Shown one piece after another: positions 42,495-51,111 of a stretch of 64,000 nucleotides of DNA. How positions within the stretch are numbered: the first letter of the stretch is position 1; each line of letters begins with the position of its first letter. The notes beneath the pieces were generated by a model, which saw only the letters and a program-made list of their open reading frames with translations, had not been told where the DNA came from and searched no databases. The stretch comes from Aurantibacter sp034110465 (GTDB lineage Bacteria; Bacteroidota; Bacteroidia; Flavobacteriales; Flavobacteriaceae), in NCBI GenBank assembly GCA_034110465.1, contig JAWUZD010000007.1, positions 101,009 to 165,008 on the forward strand. The letters are read 5' to 3'. Position numbers and translations under genes: made by a program.

Positions 42495-42527
42495 AAAAAA
42501 GCTTCAAATTTAATTGAAGCTTTTTTT
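42495..42527. terminator. Second, bidirectional terminator (serves yebC)
   Basis: AAAAAAGCTTCAA pairs with TTGAAGCTTTTTTT around ATTTAA. It is symmetric and lies 27 bases after the yebC stop on the minus strand, so it probably ends yebC. Confidence 0.75.
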
Positions 42528-42553
42528 ATAAAATAATAGAGTAGAAGTACTAT

Positions 42554-43264
42554 TTATTCTTGCATTGTATGATAGACGTTTTGTACATCATCATCATCAT
42601 CTAATTTTTCTAATAACTTATCTACATCTGCTTGTTGCTCTTCCGTTAGTTCTTTTAATACTTGTGGTATGCGTTCAAAACCAGAAGATAATATTTCTAT
42701 ATTTCTAGATTCTAATTCTGCTTGTATAGCTCCAAAAGATTCAAAAGGTGCATAAATTAAAATACCATCATCGTCTGCAAAAACTTCTTCGGCACCAAAA
42801 TCTATAAAATCTAATTCTAATTCTTCAGGATCTAAGCCTTCTGCAGGAATTCTAAAATTACATGTATGATCAAACATAAAAACTACAGAACCAGAAGTTC
42901 CCATACTACCATCGCATTTACTAAAGCAAGCTCTAACATTTGCAACTGTTCTGGTATTGTTATCTGTTGCCGTTTCTACTAGAACAGCAATTCCGTGAGG
43001 TGCATAACCTTCAAAAACAACTTCTTTATAATCGCCTTGACCTTTTTCGCTTGCTTTTTTAATGGCGCGTTCTACATTGTCTTTAGGCATATTAACAGAC
43101 TTTGCATTCTGTATAACGGCTCTTAATCGCGAGTTAGAATCTGGATCTGGTCCGCCTTCTTTTACTGCCATTACAATATCCTTACCAATACGAGTAAATG
43201 CTTTACTCATGGCAGACCAACGTTTCATTTTACGTGCTTTACGAAATTCAAAAGCTCTTCCCAT
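42554..43264 (-). CDS. yebC: YebC/PmpR family protein
   Basis: The 236-residue protein starts MGRAFEFRKARKMKRWSAMSKAFTRIGKDIVMAVKEGGPDPDSNSRLRAVIQNAKSVNMPKDNVERAI, the conserved N-terminal domain of YebC. The central acidic domain and the C-terminal LLEKLDDDDDVQNVYHTMQE complete it. YebC was long described as a transcriptional regulator; recent work implicates members in translation through polyproline stretches. The RKARK start is the Bacteroidota version of the usual GHSKW. A TAAATTTG box lies about 55 bases before the start. Confidence 0.95.
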   Translation of the reverse strand: MGRAFEFRKARKMKRWSAMSKAFTRIGKDIVMAVKEGGPDPDSNSRLRAVIQNAKSVNMPKDNVERAIKKASEKGQGDYKEVVFEGYAPHGIAVLVETATDNNTRTVANVRACFSKCDGSMGTSGSVVFMFDHTCNFRIPAEGLDPEELELDFIDFGAEEVFADDDGILIYAPFESFGAIQAELESRNIEILSSGFERIPQVLKELTEEQQADVDKLLEKLDDDDDVQNVYHTMQE

Positions 43265-43319
43265 TTCTGTATGTTTAGTTTCGCTTTCGCGAAGTTTTTA
43301 TATAGTATTATAACTATCA

Positions 43320-43327
43320 CAAATTTA
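43320..43327 (-). promoter_or_regulatory. Putative -7 box (TAAATTTG) of yebC
   Basis: Minus-strand TAAATTTG lies 55 bases before the yebC start and 38 bases after the end of the pterin dehydratase gene. Confidence 0.42.
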
Positions 43328-43364
43328 AAAAAATAAGTGGTGTTTTAAAATTGATTCACTCAAA

Positions 43365-43652
43365 TTATTCTTCCTCTACAATAGATTCAAAAGCGTGAGC
43401 CAAATCAAAATCTTTTTGTGTTACGCCATCTGCATCATGTGTAGTTAAAGATACAGTTAATAGATTATATGTATTAGACCAATCTGGATGATGGTTTAGT
43501 GCTTCGCACTCAAAAGCCATTCTACTCATAGCACTAAAACAATCTTTAAAATTATCAAATTCAAATTCGCAATACAATGTATTATCTACAAAATCCCATT
43601 CTGGTAGTGCTTTTAATTTTTCGTTAATTTCTTTTTCAGATAAAGCTTTCAT
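43365..43652 (-). CDS. phhB: 4a-hydroxytetrahydrobiopterin dehydratase (PCD/DCoH)
   Basis: This 95-residue protein has the family signature in CEALNHHPDWSNTYNLLTVSLTTHDADGVTQKDFDLA, with the active-site histidines in NHHPDW. It regenerates the pterin cofactor after aromatic amino-acid hydroxylation, or helps molybdopterin metabolism. No phenylalanine hydroxylase gene is in the window. The start ATG is 2 bases from the SDR gene, so it is the last gene of gcvT-glsA-SDR-phhB. Confidence 0.94.
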   Translation of the reverse strand: MKALSEKEINEKLKALPEWDFVDNTLYCEFEFDNFKDCFSAMSRMAFECEALNHHPDWSNTYNLLTVSLTTHDADGVTQKDFDLAHAFESIVEEE

Positions 43653-43654
43653 AA

Positions 43655-44479
43655 CTATTGTTTTAATTCGTTTATAATAAAATTACTTGTGTATTGTAAA
43701 TGTTTAGGTAATATATTATGTTTTGGTAGTACTGCCAAATATCTATCGTTATTTGTAGTATAAACTTGTTTTAGAATTGGATTTTTAAATTGAAGTGTTT
43801 TTGTTATTTCTTTTATAAAATCGTTATAATGAACTAAATCTGTACTACCTAAATGGTAAATACCACATTTGTTTCTATTGATTATATAATGAATTTGTTG
43901 GGTTATTTTAAAATCTGTAGCGACGTTTAAAATCAAATTTGGAAAAACCTCGATAGGTTCTTTTGCTTTGTAAAATGCTTTAATTTCTATAATTCTTGGT
44001 GACTGTTTTCCAAAAACCATTGGTAATCTTAAAATAGCGTACTTTTTTTTAGGTAAGCGAAGTAGCATATTTTCGATCTTAATTTTAAAATAACCGAATT
44101 TACTAAGACTTAATGTTTTGTCTTGCTCATAGCTTGGATACTGACTGTAGGCATCAAAAACATTAGCAGAAGACAAAAATATAAGTTTGCAATTATTAGC
44201 TTTTACATATTCTACCATATGAAAATGTGCCACAATTTGAGCGCCAAAATCACCTCGTAAAGCTGAAATTATAATCGTTGGTTTTACAGCTTCAATTATT
44301 TCTGTAGCATCATCTTCTTTCATAATATAATGAAAATAATGCTGATTTTTAGCTAAGTCTTTTGTTTCTGTTCTATGTGTGCCAAAAGTGTTGTAATAAG
44401 CGCATAATTCTTTATAAATAGCACTTCCAAGAAATCCGCTTGCACCAAAAATTAGAATTCTGTGTTTGTTTTTATCCAT
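43655..44479 (-). CDS. RmlD-like NAD(P)-dependent sugar/epimerase-type SDR
   Basis: The 274-residue extended SDR has the cofactor loop GASGFLGSAIY at the N-terminus. IIISALRGDFG follows, then the strand LIFLSSANVFD with the catalytic Ser/Thr region. The catalytic YxxxK is present as YFKIK (SKFGYFKIKIEN), and LRLPMVFG is the downstream family strand. It resembles dTDP-4-dehydrorhamnose reductase-like proteins. The substrate is unknown and no sugar-nucleotide genes are adjacent. It lies 14 bases after glsA and 2 bases before phhB. Confidence 0.82.
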   Translation of the reverse strand: MDKNKHRILIFGASGFLGSAIYKELCAYYNTFGTHRTETKDLAKNQHYFHYIMKEDDATEIIEAVKPTIIISALRGDFGAQIVAHFHMVEYVKANNCKLIFLSSANVFDAYSQYPSYEQDKTLSLSKFGYFKIKIENMLLRLPKKKYAILRLPMVFGKQSPRIIEIKAFYKAKEPIEVFPNLILNVATDFKITQQIHYIINRNKCGIYHLGSTDLVHYNDFIKEITKTLQFKNPILKQVYTTNNDRYLAVLPKHNILPKHLQYTSNFIINELKQ

Positions 44480-44493
44480 TAATTAATAAACTA

Positions 44494-45408
44494 TTAAAAT
44501 ATAGATAATTCTGTTTTACTAGTAAACAGTTCTAAGGCTTGCATTCCTAATTTGGAATTTCCTTTTTTGTTAAGTCCTGGAGACCAAACAGATATTACAA
44601 AGTTATTTGGTAATAAGGCAACTATTCCTCCGCCAACACCACTTTTTCCAGGTAAACCAACTTCAAAAGCAAATTCTCCAGCTTCGTCGTAAAAGCCACA
44701 AGTAAGCATTATGGCGTTTATACGTTTGGCTTGACTAGAAGTAATGTGTAACTTGTTTTGTAAACATTTACCATGATTGGCAAATAAGTAAAATGCATTT
44801 GTAATTTGTTCGCAAGTCATTGCCAAAGAACATTGCATAAAGTAAAAATCTAAAACTGTATCCACATCGTTTTTTAAGTTTCCAAACGATTTTAATAAAT
44901 TAGCAATAGCATAATTTTTATATCCAGTTTCCTTTTCGGAATTGGCTACTTTAATATCGTAATTTATAGAATTATCGTTGGTAAGTTGTCTAACAAATGC
45001 TAAAAAATCGTCTTTCGGATGTTCTAATTCAGAAACTAAAATATCTGCAATTACAATGGCGCCAGAATTTATAAATGGATTTCTTGGTATACCATTTTCA
45101 ACCTCTAAAAGGTTTAGAAAATTAAAAGGATTTCCAGATGGTTCTACATCTATACGTTTCCAAACATTTTCTGAATTTTTAGAGACAGCTAAAGCTAACG
45201 TTAAAACTTTAGTAATACTTTGTGCAGAAAACTTGGTTTGATAATCTCCAATACCAAAGTTTTCGTTATTTAAAACGTTTAAATAAATTCCAAAAGCATT
45301 TTTGTCAATAGTTCTTAACTCAGGAATATAATCGGCAACGTTTCCTTTGTCCTCTACAAGAGAAATTTGTTGCTTTATATCTTCTAAAATGCTTTTGAAA
45401 TCTACCAT
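44494..45408 (-). CDS. glsA: Glutaminase A
   Basis: This 304-residue protein is a serine-dependent beta-lactamase-fold glutaminase. The catalytic SxxK is in FSAQSITKVLTLALA, with further hallmarks NPFINSGAIVIADI, NYAIANLLKSFGN and GLPGKSGVGGGIVALLP. It hydrolyses glutamine to glutamate and ammonia. It follows gcvT by 3 bases. Length and motifs are complete. Confidence 0.95.
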   Translation of the reverse strand: MVDFKSILEDIKQQISLVEDKGNVADYIPELRTIDKNAFGIYLNVLNNENFGIGDYQTKFSAQSITKVLTLALAVSKNSENVWKRIDVEPSGNPFNFLNLLEVENGIPRNPFINSGAIVIADILVSELEHPKDDFLAFVRQLTNDNSINYDIKVANSEKETGYKNYAIANLLKSFGNLKNDVDTVLDFYFMQCSLAMTCEQITNAFYLFANHGKCLQNKLHITSSQAKRINAIMLTCGFYDEAGEFAFEVGLPGKSGVGGGIVALLPNNFVISVWSPGLNKKGNSKLGMQALELFTSKTELSIF

Positions 45409-45411
45409 ATA

Positions 45412-46482
45412 TTATCCTTTATAAAAAGGCAATTTCACTACAGTAGCAGGTATTGACTTTTTACGGATTTGAATATTAATTTTACTGTCTGCTTTTGCAA
45501 AAATGGTTGGTACATAACCTAAACCAATTCCTTTTCCTAAGCTTGGAGACATTGTACCAGAAGTTACAATTCCAATTTTATTTCCTTCACCATCAACTAT
45601 ATCGTAATCATGTCTTGGAATTCCACGTTCGTCTAATTCAAAAGCAACTAATTTTCTATCTACGCCTTGTTCTTTTTGTTTCTTAAACGTTTCAGAGTTT
45701 GTAAACTCTTTAGTGAATTTAGTAATCCAACCTAAACCAGCTTCAATTGGAGATGTTGTATCGTTAATATCGTTACCATATAAACAATAACCCATTTCTA
45801 ATCGTAGCGTATCTCTTGCAGCTAAACCTATTGGTTTTGCACCAGCTTTAGTAACTGCATCCCAAACTTGTTTAACTTCTGTGTTTTTACAGTATATTTC
45901 AAATCCACCACTACCAGTATAACCTGTAGCAGAAATAATTATATTCTCTATACCAGCAAAATCACCAACTATAAAGTTATAGAATGATATATCGGCTAAA
46001 TCATGAGAACTTAAAGGTTGCATAGCATTAACTGCTTCTGGACCTTGAATAGCCAGAAGAGAATAGTCTTCGCTTAAATCCTTCATTTCTGCACCAACAT
46101 CATTTTTAGATTGTAACCAATTCCAATCTTTTTCAATGTTACTAGCGTTTACAACGACTAAAAACTGTTCTTCTTTTAATTTATAAATGATTAAATCGTC
46201 AACAATTCCGCCATCATTATTAGGCATACATGTGTACTGTGCTTTTCCAACGGTTAACTTAGACGCATCATTTGTGCACGTTTTTTGAATTAAATCTAAT
46301 GCATTTGGACCTTCAATTAAAAATTCTCCCATATGAGACACATCAAAAACACCAACACTTTTTCTTACGGTTTCGTGTTCTATAGTAATACCATCGTACT
46401 GAACTGGCATATTATATCCTGCAAATGGTACCATTTTTGCTCCAAGTACTTCGTGTGTTGCTGAAAGTGCTGTATTTTTCAT
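45412..46482 (-). CDS. gcvT: Aminomethyltransferase (glycine cleavage T protein)
   Basis: The 356-residue protein has the GcvT pattern: VPFAGYNMPVQYDGI, VFDVSHMGEFLIEGP, TGYTGSGGFEIYC and PIGLAARDTLRLEMGYCLYGNDI for folate binding. The C-terminal barrel has IGIVTSGTMSPSLGKGIGLGYVP. It transfers the aminomethyl group to tetrahydrofolate in glycine breakdown. gcvH and gcvP are not in the window. It heads a four-gene minus-strand operon and has a complete promoter, divergent from the aminopeptidase gene. Confidence 0.96.
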   Translation of the reverse strand: MKNTALSATHEVLGAKMVPFAGYNMPVQYDGITIEHETVRKSVGVFDVSHMGEFLIEGPNALDLIQKTCTNDASKLTVGKAQYTCMPNNDGGIVDDLIIYKLKEEQFLVVVNASNIEKDWNWLQSKNDVGAEMKDLSEDYSLLAIQGPEAVNAMQPLSSHDLADISFYNFIVGDFAGIENIIISATGYTGSGGFEIYCKNTEVKQVWDAVTKAGAKPIGLAARDTLRLEMGYCLYGNDINDTTSPIEAGLGWITKFTKEFTNSETFKKQKEQGVDRKLVAFELDERGIPRHDYDIVDGEGNKIGIVTSGTMSPSLGKGIGLGYVPTIFAKADSKINIQIRKKSIPATVVKLPFYKG

Positions 46483-46502
46483 ATGTAATTTTTAAGTTTT
46501 AA

Positions 46503-46532
46503 CAAAAGTATCGAAAAATAATGTTAAAACAA
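46503..46532 (-). promoter_or_regulatory. Bacteroidota-type promoter of the gcvT operon
   Basis: On the minus strand TTG (46532-46530), 19 bases and TACTTTTG (46510-46503) precede gcvT by 20 bases. The promoter overlaps the far upstream possible ATG of the divergent aminopeptidase frame, which argues for that gene starting later, at 46596. Confidence 0.62.
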
Positions 46533-46595
46533 GGGACAAATTCAATCACATTTTATAAAATTATATTACTTTTCAACTTCAAATCTTATCAAACT

Positions 46596-48218
46596 ATGAA
46601 AACCATCTCTTCATTATTTATTGCTTTTTTCTCATTTATGTTAGCAATTTCACAAAGTGGAAATCCAACTGATTATTTATCTAAAGAATTTCATAAAGAA
46701 AGGCGTCAAGCTTTAAGAGCTAAAATGCCTAAAAACTCTGTAGCAGTTTTATTTTCTAATCCAGTTAGAAACCGTGCTAACGATGTTGATTTTATTTACC
46801 ATCAGGACCCTGATTTTTATTACTTAACAGGTTTAAAAGAACCACATTCTGTTTTAATTATTTTTTCTGAAGACCAAACCAATTCTAAAGGTGTTGTTTA
46901 TAATGATATTTTGTTTGTGCAACCTAAAGATCCAAGAGCCGAAATGTGGAATGGAATACGTTTAGGAGCAGATTTAGCTCGTACAGAATTAGGTTTTGAT
47001 TATACCGCTCACACCTCTGGTTTTATGGATAAAATGGTTGATTTTGACGCTTTTTATACCATTATTTTTCATAATTTTAAAGATGATTATAGAGATGGAA
47101 GAAGTGCTATTGACTTATTTGATTTAACGAAGGGTTTTAAAACTCAAATTAATTTTAAGCCTAAAACTACTTCAGAAATTGTAGAACAAGTTTACGGCGT
47201 AATAAAAGCAACACCTATAGAAAATAGTGCTAACGTGGCGCAAAATATTGGAAGTTATTCTACACAGTTTCCAGAGCTTAAAAAAGACGAACTGATTAAT
47301 AAATATATGTCTGCTACAACTAATGATATTAGAGAAGAAGCTAAAAATGAAATTCTAAATATTAAAGCTGAAACACCAAAGTATAACACCAAAATGTTAG
47401 GTGGTTTTATGGCTGAATTAAGAGAGATTAAAACAGCTGAAGAAATGAAATTGTTAACCAAAGCAGTACAAATTTCTGCAATTGGACAAATAGAAATAAT
47501 GAAAGCGATGCATCCTGGAATGTCTGAAGGAGAAATTCAAGGTGTGCACGAATACGTCTATAAAAAATATGGTAGCGAATATGAAGGTTATCCAAGTATT
47601 GTTGGTGCTGGAAATAATGGTTGTGTGCTACATTATATAGATAACTCAAAAACTAAAGTTGCTAACGATTTAGTTTTAATGGATTTAGGAGCAGAATATC
47701 ACGGTTATACCGCAGATGTTACTAGAACTATTCCGGCAAATGGAAAATTCTCTGCAGAACAACGTGCTATTTACAACATTGTTTATAATTCTCAAGAAGC
47801 AGGAATTGCTGCTTGTACGGTTGGCGCGCCTTTTTTTAAGAGTAATCAAGAAGCACAAAAAGTAATTAATCAAGGTTTATTTGATTTAGGCATTATTAAA
47901 TCTATAGACGAAAAGCATAATTACTTACCACACGGAACGTCTCATTATATAGGTTTAGATGTTCACGATACTGGAACTTACGGACCATTAAGAGAAAATA
48001 GTGTAATTACTGTAGAACCTGGAATTTACATTCCTGAAGGTAGTCCTTGCGATAAAAAATGGTGGACAATTGCTGTTAGAATTGAAGACGATATTTTAGT
48101 TACCAAAAATGGGCCAGTAAATTTAAGTGGAGCTGCGCCTAGAAAAGCTGATGAAATAGAAGCTTTAATGGCGCAACCAAGTCCTTTAGATGCTTTTAAT
48201 TTACCTCATTTAGACTAA
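46596..48218 (+). CDS. Aminopeptidase P family (M24) protein with signal peptide
   Basis: From ATG 46596 the protein is 540 residues and starts with a signal peptide (MKTISSLFIAFFSFMLAISQ), so it is exported. The AMP_N domain (RQALRAKMPKNSVAVLFSNP) is followed by the creatinase/M24 fold. Metal ligands are visible in MDLGAEYHGYTADVTRTIPANG (two Asp), HGTSHYIGLDVHD (His), TVEPGIYIP (Glu) and AVRIEDDILV (Glu). Such enzymes remove N-terminal residues before proline. An ATG 25 codons upstream exists but lies in the divergent gcvT promoter. The next gene is 70 bases downstream. Confidence 0.92.
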   Translation: MKTISSLFIAFFSFMLAISQSGNPTDYLSKEFHKERRQALRAKMPKNSVAVLFSNPVRNRANDVDFIYHQDPDFYYLTGLKEPHSVLIIFSEDQTNSKGVVYNDILFVQPKDPRAEMWNGIRLGADLARTELGFDYTAHTSGFMDKMVDFDAFYTIIFHNFKDDYRDGRSAIDLFDLTKGFKTQINFKPKTTSEIVEQVYGVIKATPIENSANVAQNIGSYSTQFPELKKDELINKYMSATTNDIREEAKNEILNIKAETPKYNTKMLGGFMAELREIKTAEEMKLLTKAVQISAIGQIEIMKAMHPGMSEGEIQGVHEYVYKKYGSEYEGYPSIVGAGNNGCVLHYIDNSKTKVANDLVLMDLGAEYHGYTADVTRTIPANGKFSAEQRAIYNIVYNSQEAGIAACTVGAPFFKSNQEAQKVINQGLFDLGIIKSIDEKHNYLPHGTSHYIGLDVHDTGTYGPLRENSVITVEPGIYIPEGSPCDKKWWTIAVRIEDDILVTKNGPVNLSGAAPRKADEIEALMAQPSPLDAFNLPHLD

Positions 48219-48288
48219 AAAAGTTATTAGCAATAAGTTTGTAATGTAGAACACATTAAAATATCTTCGTGCTTCTTAAAATAATATT

Positions 48289-49845
48289 ATGAAACTTTTT
48301 TCAAAAGAACAAATATATAAAGGTCACGCGTTTTCTGCGGAATCTCAAAAAATTTCATCATCAGAACTGATGGAACGTGCAGGTATTCAAATTTTTAATT
48401 GGTTACACGTAAGAATGCAAGGTGCACAAGTCCCAATTCACGTGTTTTGTGGAATTGGAGATAATGGTGGAAATGGTTTAGTGGTTGCTAGACAATTAAT
48501 AACACACGGCTATAATGTAAAAACTTATATTGTAAACCATAGTAAAACCAGATCTAAAGACTTCTTAGAGAATTACGATCGCATAAAAAATGCTACTAAA
48601 GATTGGCCAACCTTATTAAACGACGATAAATCGTTTCCTGAAATGGATCCAAATGATATTATTGTAGATGCCATTTTTGGTACAGGTCTAAATAGAGCTG
48701 TTGATGGTTGGATTGTTAGTTTATTTAATCATTTTAGAAGCCAAAAAGCATTTACTTTATCTATAGATATTCCATCAGGATTAAGCACAGATAAAGCACC
48801 AACAAATTCTGAAGCTGTTGTAAATGCAGGTTACACGTTAAGTTTTCAGTCGCCTAAATTAGTCTTTTTTCTTCCAGAAACAGCAAAGTACACAGTACAA
48901 TGGGAAGCTTTAGATATAGGAATTGATCCTCAATATTTATTAGAAACTCAACCTGATGTAGAATTAATTGGTAAAAATGAAATATTGCCATTATATAAGC
49001 CAAGAGAAAAATTTTCGAATAAAGGAAATTTTGGTCACGCGTATATAGTTGGAGGTAGTTTTGGTAAAATTGGAGCGGTAACTTTAGCAAGTAGAGCTGC
49101 TTTATTAAGTGGCGCTGGAAAAGTATCTGCTTTTATACCAAAATGCGGTTATACTATTTTACAAGCATCATTTCCAGAAGCAATGGTGGAATGTGATGTA
49201 AATGAGGATTTTATTACTGATATTAAAACAGAATTAGAACCAACTGTAATTGGTTTAGGTATTGGATTAGGTTTAAGACCAGATACTGTAAAAGCATTAA
49301 AAAAATTCTTAAAAGGAAATAAAACACCTTTAGTTATAGATGCAGATGCAATTTCTATTTTAGGTAAGCATAAAGAGTTATTAAAATTTTTACCCGAAAG
49401 TACTGTATTAACGCCACATCCAAAAGAGTTAGAGAGCTTAATAGGTGAGTGGACAGACGATTTTGATAAGTTATACAAAACAAAAGCATTCTGTGAAACG
49501 TATAAAGTAATTGTTGTAATTAAAGGCTTTAATACTATTACTGTCTATAAAAACAAACTATTTATTAATACTACTGGAAATCCTGGTTTAGCAACTGCTG
49601 GAACTGGAGATGTGTTAACAGGAATGATTACAGGTTTAATAGCTCAAGAACATAACCCTTTAGAAGCCGCTTTATTTGGAGTTTATTTACATGGTAAGTC
49701 TGCAGATATTATGGTAGAAGATACAGGTTACCAAAGTTTAATTGCAAGTCACGTTATAGAAGGTATTTCTTTAGCATATTTAGACTTATTTAAGCAGCCA
49801 GAACAGCCGGAAGTAGAAGAGGCTGAAGATGAAAATGCTAATTAA
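48289..49845 (+). CDS. nnr: Bifunctional NAD(P)HX epimerase/dehydratase
   Basis: The 518-residue protein joins a YjeF_N epimerase domain (HVFCGIGDNGGNGLVVARQL near residue 55) and a C-terminal ADP-dependent dehydratase domain. That domain contains GNFGHAYIVGGSFGKIGAVTLASRAALLSGAGKV, VLTPHPKELESLIG and the nucleotide motif NPGLATAGTGDVLTGMI. Together they repair hydrated NADH and NADPH. The final Glu-rich residues (QPEQPEVEEAEDE) are an ordinary disordered end. A strong terminator follows. Confidence 0.95.
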   Translation: MKLFSKEQIYKGHAFSAESQKISSSELMERAGIQIFNWLHVRMQGAQVPIHVFCGIGDNGGNGLVVARQLITHGYNVKTYIVNHSKTRSKDFLENYDRIKNATKDWPTLLNDDKSFPEMDPNDIIVDAIFGTGLNRAVDGWIVSLFNHFRSQKAFTLSIDIPSGLSTDKAPTNSEAVVNAGYTLSFQSPKLVFFLPETAKYTVQWEALDIGIDPQYLLETQPDVELIGKNEILPLYKPREKFSNKGNFGHAYIVGGSFGKIGAVTLASRAALLSGAGKVSAFIPKCGYTILQASFPEAMVECDVNEDFITDIKTELEPTVIGLGIGLGLRPDTVKALKKFLKGNKTPLVIDADAISILGKHKELLKFLPESTVLTPHPKELESLIGEWTDDFDKLYKTKAFCETYKVIVVIKGFNTITVYKNKLFINTTGNPGLATAGTGDVLTGMITGLIAQEHNPLEAALFGVYLHGKSADIMVEDTGYQSLIASHVIEGISLAYLDLFKQPEQPEVEEAEDENAN

Positions 49846-49866
49846 AACCGTATAAGATATTCACAC

Positions 49867-49896
49867 AAAAAAAGCGACCATTTGGTCGCTTTTTTA
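49867..49896. terminator. Bidirectional terminator between nnr and the TlpA-like gene
   Basis: AAAAAAGCGACCA pairs with TGGTCGCTTTTTT. It is symmetric and lies between convergent genes. Confidence 0.88.
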
Positions 49897-49914
49897 TTAT
49901 ATAAGATATAAGTA

Positions 49915-50979
49915 CTAAATACTTAATTCAGTAAATAATGCTTTAAGTTTAGGACTTGATGGTCTAGGAGCATCAGCACTAACAACATTTCCTTTTGGAT
50001 CTATTAAAATAAAACGAGGAATTCCTCTAACATTAAATCCAGTTACAAAATCAGATTTCCAATCTTTGTCAGACATTAGTTGAATTCCACCTAATTCTTT
50101 CTCTTTAATCATATTTTTCCAGCCTTCTTTAGCTAATTCCATAGAGTTTCCTTTAAAACCTCTACCATTATCTACAGAAATACTTACAAATTCAATGTTT
50201 TTGTCGTGGTATTCCTTTTCAACTTCTTTTAAGAAAGGAATCTCAGCTTTACAAGGTCCGCACCAAGTTGCCCATAAATCTACATAAACGTATTTACCTC
50301 TTAAGTCTTTTAAAGACGTTGTTCCACCTTTATAGTTTTCATAGTTAACAAAATCAGGAGAAGGCTTTCCAATAAAAGGTGCAAATTGAGCAGCTCTTTC
50401 TGCCACTTGTTTTTGGTAACCATCGTATGATTTTTGCATATCATCCATAAAGCTTTCAACACCTTTGGTTTCATCAGCTAATAATGTAGAATCTATTGTT
50501 TGATTATTTTCAACAAACGTTTTTAGCTTTGTTTGAATTCCAGTAATAGAAGTTTTAAAGTCTGCAGGTTCCATATCCATTAAACTTGGTGGAAATAGAT
50601 TTTCTTGCATTAAAGCTTTTTTTGCTAAGAAATTACTTGATTCTGAACCATTACCAGTGTAAGAAACAGATTCGTCAAATTCTTGAGCATTTAAAGTTAA
50701 ATCTAATTCATAACCGTTTTGTAAATAGATGCTTGAAGATTCTCCACCATCATAAAAAGAGTAAATACCAGGAGTCGCAATTTTAAACGTGTCTTTAAAA
50801 GTTCCATCTGGAGCCACTTTTATGGTTTTAGAAAAATCTCTTCCTTGATAAACAAAAAGAGAATCACTATTTTGGTTTTCAATTTTTCCAGAAAATGTTA
50901 CATAATCTTTAACTGGTTCTGGAGCTTGTTTACAGCTAAATACAGCAGCAATAGATAGGCAGGCTATTATTTTTTTCAT
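49915..50979 (-). CDS. TlpA-like thiol-disulfide lipoprotein with DUF4369
   Basis: From ATG 50979 the protein starts MKKIIACLSIAAVFSC, a lipoprotein signal with Cys16. An ATG four codons upstream (50991) is possible, but the typical MKK start is favoured. The N-terminal domain (about residues 25-200) resembles DUF4369. The C-terminal thioredoxin fold has the redox pair in LWATWCGPCKAEIPFLKEV and the cis-Pro strand FNVRGIPRFILIDPKG. Such proteins reduce or handle disulfides outside the inner membrane, often for cytochrome maturation or oxidative stress. No partner genes are adjacent. Confidence 0.9.
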   Translation of the reverse strand: MKKIIACLSIAAVFSCKQAPEPVKDYVTFSGKIENQNSDSLFVYQGRDFSKTIKVAPDGTFKDTFKIATPGIYSFYDGGESSSIYLQNGYELDLTLNAQEFDESVSYTGNGSESSNFLAKKALMQENLFPPSLMDMEPADFKTSITGIQTKLKTFVENNQTIDSTLLADETKGVESFMDDMQKSYDGYQKQVAERAAQFAPFIGKPSPDFVNYENYKGGTTSLKDLRGKYVYVDLWATWCGPCKAEIPFLKEVEKEYHDKNIEFVSISVDNGRGFKGNSMELAKEGWKNMIKEKELGGIQLMSDKDWKSDFVTGFNVRGIPRFILIDPKGNVVSADAPRPSSPKLKALFTELSI

Positions 50980-51111
50980 TTTAAAATACATTTAGTTTAT
51001 CCAAATTTAATATTATATTGTTTAATGTTATAATATTTTCATATTTATTAACAAAATCTTGCATATACAATTTACTATTCTCATTTTTGACCTACTTATT
51101 TTAATACTATT

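Noticed and set aside
46521..46595. Upstream ATG adding 25 residues to the aminopeptidase
   Set aside because: It lies within the divergent gcvT promoter, and the later ATG gives a standard signal peptide at the N-terminus.
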